DNA from: Priapulus caudatus
Lineage: Eukaryota > Priapulida > Priapulimorpha > Priapulimorphida > Priapulidae
Assembly (NCBI RefSeq): GCF_000485595.1
Contig: NW_014577686.1
Coordinates: forward strand, 25,589 to 60,614
Length of the DNA stretch: 35,026 bases
Direction: 5' to 3'
Shown here: piece by piece, positions 28,679 to 35,026 of the stretch
How the letters are laid out: every line of letters begins with the position of its first letter
Numbering within the stretch: the stretch's first letter is position 1
The notes under the pieces: generated by a model
What the model was told of the DNA's origin: nothing
The model's input: the letters and a program-made list of their open reading frames with translations, nothing else
The model's database searches: none
Translations under genes and position numbers: made by a program

Positions 28679-31477
28679 ACTTCTTCACCTTACCTACCAC
28701 CGTGCACGTCTTCATGCTTAACTTCACTTACCTAGCATCTCTCGAACGCTTCACTACACGCACCTGGGTCTCCAACCTTCGCACCTACTTACCACCTCTC
28801 CAAACTTTCACTATACAAGCCACCACCTCTGCAACCTTCAACTACCACACGCTCAGCCGACCTTCACTACCACCACTCACGACCTTCACTACCGACCACC
28901 ACCTTGCTCCAACTTCACGCTACCACCGACCTCTCACAACCTTTCACTCGCACCCCCTGCACCTCTCCGACGGCTTTTCAAATACACCCCTCACAAGCCT
29001 TCACTACCACCACCTGCACCGAACCTTCCACTCCGACCACCTCACCGACCTTCACTTACACCACCTCTCAACTTCATACTACACCGACCTCACCGACTTC
29101 ACGACCACGACCTTCTCCAACCTTCAACTACACCACCTCTCCCCCGCTTTGCACTACCACCCTACCGACACCTCTCCAACCGATGTTCACTACCCCACAC
29201 CTCTCCAACGCTTCACTACACACTCTCCAACCTTCACTACCACGCACTCAGCCAACGCTCTCAACTAGCACTCACCTCCTCCAACCTTCATACGACCACT
29301 CTGCCGATCCTTCATACCACCACCTTCACCCGACGCTTGCAACTACCACCACCTCTCCCATCCTCCACTAGGCCAGCACCTCACCGACCTTCACCTACAC
29401 CACCGTCTCCGCCTTCACTACCGACCTCCCCCTGCCAATCTCAGCTACCACTGCACCTCACCACCTTCACCTACCACACCTCCCACCAACCTCAGCTACC
29501 ACCACCGACCTCCAACCTTACACTACCACCATCGCTCCAAACCTTGCAACTACGCACCCTGACCTCTCCCCTTCGACTACCACCACCTCTCAACTTCACT
29601 ACCACACCTCTCCAGCTTCAGCTACCACCAGCCTCTCCACGCTTGCACTACCACCACCTCTGCCCAACCTTCAGCCTACTACCACTCTGCCAACGGCTTC
29701 AGCTACCCACTCAACTCTCCAACCTTCATCCTACCACACCTCGTCCAACCTTCAGCTACACCACTCTCGAAACGCTCACTACCACACCTTCCAACCTTGC
29801 ACTACCACCACCGTCTGCGCCAGCCTTCACTACCACCACCTCTCCAACCTTCACTACCCCCACCTCTCCGCACCTTCACTACCACGACCTTCTCAACCTT
29901 CACTAACCGACCACCTCTCGGCAACCTTCCTACTACGCGCCTCTCCAACCTTTCACTACGTACCAGCCAGTCTCGGCATACCTTCACTACTAGCACCTCG
30001 TCCAACCGGCTCCACTACCGACCCGACCTCTCAACCTTCACTACCACCACGGTCTCCGACCGTTGTGTGCAGCTAGCACCCATACCCCTCCAAACCTTCA
30101 CTAACACCGACCTCTCCAACCTCCACTACCACCACCTTCTCCGAACGCTTCACTTACACCACCGTCTCCAACCTTCCACTACCCACCTCGGTCCAACGTT
30201 TCACTACCACACGACCGTCTCCCAGCCTTCAGCTACGACCACCTCTTCCAACCTTCACTACGCACACATCTGCCAACCTTCACTACGAGAAACCTCTCCG
30301 ACCGTTCACTACCACCCCCACTCTCCAACTTCACTAACCCCACCACCTCTTTCCAGCCTTACTACCACCACCGTCTCGCAACCGTTATACCGCACCGACC
30401 ATGCTGGCCAACTGCTTTCACTACGCACCGGACCTGTCTCCGACTTCACTACACACCTCTCGCAACCTTCACTACCACACCTCACCATCCTCCCACTACA
30501 CCACCTGCACACGCTTGGCGCTTACCACCGCACCTCTCGGCACCTTCACCTACGCACTCACCTCTGCGGCAACGCTTCAGTACACCACTGCACCTCTCCA
30601 CCTTCATACACCACCTCTCAAACCTTCACTACACACCTCTCGCGCAACTCCTACCACCACTCTCCCCACCTTCACTACCACCACCTCACCAACGCTTCAC
30701 TAACCAGCCACGCTCCAAGCTTCACTAGCACCGACACTCTGCAACGGCTTCAGCTAGCCGACCGACCAACCTCTCGGCAACCTTCACTACGGCACCACCT
30801 CACGAACGCTTACAGCTACCACCACCACCTCTCCACCTTCACCTACGCACCACCTCTCCAACCTTCACTACCACCGACTGCTCCAACCTTCACTCCACCA
30901 CTTCTCCAACCGTTTCACTACCACCACCTTCTCCAACCTCCAGCTACCGACCACGCTCTCCGGATTCATACCACCACCTCTCCAACCTCCACTGACGCAC
31001 CACCTCAACCTTCACTACCACCACCCTCTGCCAACCTTCACTACCACCGGACGTCTCCAATCGCTTCACTACCACACGCTCTGCTAACCTTCACTACACC
31101 CGACCTCACTCAACCTTCAGCGTACCACCACCGCTCCAAACCTTGCACGTACTACCACCACCTCGTCAACTTCACGTACCCAACACCGTCTCCAACCTTT
31201 CACGTACCCACCACCCCCTCGCAACGCTCCACTACCCCCACTCTCGCGACCGTTCACTAGCGCCACCACCTCTCCAACCTCCACTACACACCTCTCCGAC
31301 GGCTTCACTACCGACCACCTCACCTAACCTCACTACCAGCCTACCTCTCCAACGCTCCACTACCACCCACCTCTCCAACCTCCATAATACTCTCTGCCAA
31401 CCTCCACTAGTCCACGCACCTCTCCACCTCCACTACACCACCTCCATCACCGACCTCTCAACTACCAACCTCTCCGA

Positions 31478-31526
31478 GAGCGGCGCGCGGCCGGGGCGCG
31501 GGCGGCCGCGGCGCCGGCGGGGCCGC
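31478..31526. other. almost pure G+C patch inside the minisatellite
   Basis: About 48 bases of G and C only, between otherwise normal 24-bp units. It is unlike anything else in the window and may be a sequencing or assembly artefact. Confidence 0.6.
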
Positions 31527-32421
31527 CTTCACTACCACCACCTCCCAACTTTCGCTAACACCAGACCCTCTCGGCAACCTTCTTACCGACCACCGCCTGC
31601 TAACCTTCACTACACACTCCACACTCTCCAAACTTCACGTACCAGCCACCTCTCGCAACGCTTCACTACCACCGACTAACCGACCTTCACTACTTACGCG
31701 ACCTCTCAACGCTTCACTACCACCACTCTCCAACCTTCACGTACGAGACCACCTGCTAAGCTTCACTACTACCACCCCTCTCCAACCTTCACTAGCCCAC
31801 ACCTCTTTCCACCTTCACTACGCACGGCTACCTCTCAATCTTCACCTACCACCACCTTCTGCCAACCTCCACTACCCTGAGCAGCCACCTCTCAACGCTT
31901 CACTACACACCACCCTCTCGTGTCTCCAAAACGGCTTCACTACCACCCCACCTCTCCAACCTTCACTACCACGCACCTCTACCCACATTCCCGCTACCGA
32001 CGCACCTCTCCAAGCTTCAAGCTACCGACCACCTCTCAACCTCCAACTACCACCACTCTTCGAACGGCTTCAGCTACCACACTCTGCCCAACGCTCCACT
32101 ACACCATTCTCGCAAGCCTCAACTACACACCTCTCCGCCTTCACTTACGCACCACCTTCAACTCCACTACCGACGCCTCTCCAACTTCACTAGCACCACA
32201 CCTCTGGCCAACCTCCACTACTACGCCTACCTCTCGCAAACCCTTGCACTGTACGCACCACCTCTCCCAAGCTTCAGCTATCCACACCTCTCGGCACCTT
32301 TCAGCTACGCACACCTCTCCAACTTCACTACACCACTCATTAGCAACCCCTAGCCAACCACCCGCCCGATCTCCTCAACTGGCACCCGCTAGCAACGCCA
32401 GCATGCATTGCCCTACGCTCT

Positions 32422-32646
32422 CTCCACCACCACTCTAACTTACCCCTCCACCACCTCTCTAACCTACCCCTCCACCACCTCTCTAACTTACCCCTCCACC
32501 ACCTCTCTAACTTACCCCTCCACCACCTCTCTAACCTACCCCTCCACCACCTCTCTAACCTACCCCACCACCACCTCTCTAACTTACCCCTCCACCACCT
32601 CTCTAACTTACCCCTCCACCACCTCTCTAACCTACCCAACCACCAC
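32422..32646 (+). repeat. homogeneous 24-bp block closing the array
   Basis: About nine units differing at only a couple of positions, with core CCACCACCTCTCTAAC(C/T)TACC. The only indel-free frame on + reads LTYPSTTS repeatedly; another + frame contains TAA in each unit. It is a sister variant of the noisy array. Confidence 0.9.
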
Positions 32647-32660
32647 CGTCCCTTCATCTT

Positions 32661-33968
32661 ACCTCAGCACGACCTGCGTACACTTTCCCTCACTTCCTAG
32701 TTTGGGTGACGTACGTGCCATTAACCTCTAGACTTGCACAGCTTCAGCAAGAGGTTTTCACGATGTAAATATGTTGTAAGAAAGTAATCAGATTTCTGAA
32801 TTCCACGTGATATGGTTATTTAGTGAATTGTATTTGTAAAATAAAATAACCAGCAAAAATGACATAAGTAAACGCGCAAGGCTGTGCAGCACAACAGGCT
32901 TGCAAATATACTCTCAGCCTGACCAACCAACCAGTTTCCGAAAACGTAAAACGTCTGGTTAGCGATAGATATGCAATAACATATTATTTTCGTCTGCGTT
33001 CGTGCGTTCGTGTTGGCCTGCGCGTACTCGCGCCTAAGTAATGCGTGCTGTGCTATCACATACTTCTACGACGTAATATATATAAAGAATGTAATGCGAG
33101 TGGATATAACTAAATCTGTTACAAGTTTCCTTCAAGTGGTACTCTTTCTGTTTCAGTAGCTTCCCAAAAAAACTCACGTGGAAATATGAAGCGTATATAT
33201 CATGCAACGGCATGGCAGCATAACAATAAGTGTATTCGCTATTTACGAAAAAATACCTCGCGTCTGAATATCTTAAAATAATTTTAATATTATAAATAAA
33301 CGACCGGGGGAGACGCGGAAGAGGGGAGTGAAGAGAAGCGGAGTAGGGGAGGGCAGGGAGAGTGAAGGCGGATTGGGGAGTGGAAGGCAAGAGGCGTGAA
33401 TAGGATTGGAGGAGAGGAATGTGAATGGGAGAAATACACAATTCGCCTACACACAAAATAAACAAGCCTGAACTAATATAACTAGTTCGTTTGACGATAT
33501 CTAAAGAAGATAAAATATTATCTACTCTGTGACATTATTATACTATTTCGCATTCACCAACGTGCAGATTTCTCACGCCCTCGGTCACCACCCACAGCTG
33601 CTAGCTATACCGTATCCGGCACGAAAGTTTACGTGAGCTTTACTGGATTACCAATGGCAGCGGGGGAGCAACCTCAACCGAGGAGGGAGAGGGAGTGCTG
33701 TGAACCTCCACCGCCCGGGTCCAGCCGTTTATATTTTAGTGCTTCCAACGGAAATTTATAAACCTCTACTGAACCCTCTTTGGGTAACAAGTAAAATGCG
33801 GGCCCATAAACGATTAACTCACGCTTTTTACTAGTCTTCTAGCATAGATTCGTAGATGAAGAGGGAGGCATGGCCATGATGCCGCCGTGGCTCCGCCAAA
33901 TAAGGTAATTGTAACGAGTTAAACACAGAGATCACACACACACATACACCGGCCATCGACGCCACCGT
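32661..33968. other. intergenic sequence, one degenerate micro-hairpin
   Basis: No supported gene. A G/A-rich stretch lies at 33300-33425. The segment 33500-33532, read on minus, starts TCACAGAGTAGATAATA and ends TCTTCTTTAGA, a probable ninth, degenerate micro-hairpin. Open frames on the minus strand are low-complexity. Confidence 0.35.
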
Positions 33969-34262
33969 CTACGTTTTAAACCAATATTTATTAATGATGA
34001 CAAAAACTAGTTTACATGTACATGATTCCCTTTGTAAAATGTAAAGAACAAAGGAGAGGAGTGCCACTAGTAACTCCGGGCGGTCTGACACTGACCGTGT
34101 GACGTTTACATCAAAGCGCGCCATGTCTATCTTAATCATATCGTACAGGTAATCGACCATAACCGAGCTTCCTTTCGTGGTTGCAAATAATACATTGGTG
34201 TGCCCGCTGCCAGAAGCTCCAGGAAGTAGTTTTCGATATAATGAGTCTAACATGTCATAAAC
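33969..34262 (-). CDS. candidate exon of an unrecognised minus-strand gene
   Basis: On the minus strand an acceptor-like TTTATTGCTAAG precedes a frame reading VYDMLDSLYRKLLPG, then SGHTNVLFATTKGSSVMVDY, LYDMIKIDMARFDVNV and SDRPELLVALLSF. Composition and codon use look like a real globular protein. The last 15-20 residues before the TAG stop (33969-33971) look non-coding, and AATAAA (minus, 33992-33987) overlaps them, so the true end may be a donor such as ATGTACATG near 34017. I do not recognise the family. Confidence 0.35.
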   Translation of the reverse strand, partial: VYDMLDSLYRKLLPGASGSGHTNVLFATTKGSSVMVDYLYDMIKIDMARFDVNVTRSVSDRPELLVALLSFVLYILQRESCTCKLVFVIINKYWFKT

Positions 34263-34992
34263 CTTAGCAATAAAGTGTCGAGCAAAATGTATGACATTTT
34301 AGACTTACGATAATCTATATAAATTAATAGTTATGATGTTTCAGACAACGGGCACCCTGATCTAGTATAGCGCACCTTCTCGATTACCCTAAAGACCGTG
34401 TTCAACTACCACGTGTGTGCGCGCTTCACGGAAAGTTGAAACTACAAGTTCATGCGAGCAGGTTCAGCTCGTTCCGACTCGCGCCATGCACGCGGCGCCA
34501 TCTACAGGTGAACAAACACATCACTTCTGCAGCGCTGCGCAGACGAACATCTGATACACACGTGACCAACACAAACATAGAGCTTCCTCCTCCTCCTCTC
34601 CCCTTTCGCCATTTGGTGCGACGTTCTCGCCCTCTTCCTCACACACGCACTATATTCTACGTAAGAACATGCGTACGTACCCCCCTGTGATCGTGTAGCC
34701 CTCTGTTAATACTACACGCAGGCACGATACTAAACGGTGACCGTATTTTCATACAAAAAAACGAATTCCGTAAACAAAAAGACACGCATGTTCCACCATA
34801 CAACAGCGCGCATGGTGGAAGTGTAATTAGCTGTTAACTGGTTCCGCTCGTTTGAAGATGAAATACATAAGATACTTCTTGCTGCCTGCCGTCCCCTCGA
34901 CTCTACCTCCGTGCTATCAGAAGAAACGTCTTACTATGATCAGCGTCTCTGCAAAGACTACTGCGCATATCTAACACTCTCTCGATGTGGTA

Positions 34993-34998
<6 letters not shown>
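34263..34998. other. non-coding or promoter-like sequence
   Basis: A GC-richer part at 34400-34690 contains the CTCF-like motif and pyrimidine runs (CCTCCTCCTCCTC near 34590). No supported exon. It could be the regulatory region of a gene beyond the window. Confidence 0.3.
34495..34508 (-). promoter_or_regulatory. CTCF-like motif
   Basis: GCGCCATCTACAGG on + is, on minus, CCTGTAGATGGCGC. It matches the bilaterian CTCF core CCASYAGRKGGCRS at 13 of 14 positions as judged by eye. A single short match is weak evidence. Confidence 0.25.

Positions 34999-35026
<28 letters not shown>
34999..35026. repeat. (AT)n microsatellite at the window edge
   Basis: Fourteen AT units running off the end of the window. 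Confidence 0.95.

Larger units (their letters stand above)
28679..32660. repeat. 24-bp minisatellite array, about 4 kb
   Basis: The unit contains CCACCACCTCTCCAACCTTC and is 24 bp long; roughly 160 units fit. Translated on + it gives TFTTTTSP, PSLPPPLQ or LHYHHLSN. All three + frames and two of three minus frames of the ideal unit lack stops, so long open frames are expected without coding. From about 28679 to 32420 nearly every unit carries single-base indels, mostly an extra G or a lost C, that break any frame. I annotate it as a satellite, with a mucin-like coding repeat as the less likely alternative. Confidence 0.85.

Noticed and set aside
28679-32660. CRISPR-like array
   Set aside because: Units are contiguous 24-mers without spacers, and the DNA is animal nuclear.
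28621-32731. Thr/Pro-rich proteins of 100-487 residues on + and matching minus-strand frames
   Set aside because: The ideal repeat unit has no stop in five of six frames, so these open frames are expected from the repeat alone, and their ends depend on indels.

Overview
The window is animal nuclear DNA, AT-rich and dominated by intron and intergenic sequence. It has spliced exons with consensus GT-AG sites, many nested DNA transposons and abundant microsatellites. TTAGGG-type repeats and a pearl/HINE-like element carrying (ACGG)n point to a marine lophotrochozoan such as a mollusc, annelid, nemertean or brachiopod. That placement is inferred from repeat content; no species marker was seen.

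Layout. 3-299 is the 3' end of an unrecognised + strand gene. 2604-6209 holds a direct duplication of an exon-1 region plus a TATA-containing module. The first exon copy is broken and the second is intact. 4382-26927 is one + strand gene of eight coding exons, assembled here by reading phase and splice sites. It encodes about 1194 residues: an N-terminal PH domain, an IRS-type PTB domain and a very long disordered tail with YDVP, PxLPxR and poly-Asp. This looks like a Dok-7-like tyrosine-kinase adaptor. Its 14.8-kb first intron holds a second direct duplication (10336-12489 versus 12488-13151 plus 16735-19357), whose upstream copy carries a truncated exon 2.

The two duplications act as internal controls, because each preserves a copy of a site without a later insertion. 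They define a 406-bp hAT-like foldback element with an 8-bp target duplication (3254-3659), an 879-bp composite insertion (5175-6053) and a 1156-bp pearl/HINE-like Helentron relative (17261-18416). A scattered family of tiny hairpin insertions (32-102 bp, consensus end TCARRRGYNNATAATR, about 5-bp target duplications) runs through the whole window and is the most novel-looking signal.

28679-32660 is about 4 kb of a 24-bp minisatellite (Thr/Pro/Ser-rich if translated). Most of it is indel-ridden, but a nearly perfect block closes the array. Beyond it, a possible minus-strand exon lies at 33969-34262, followed by a CTCF-like motif. No tRNA, rRNA or CRISPR array was seen. All coordinates and alignments were read by eye.
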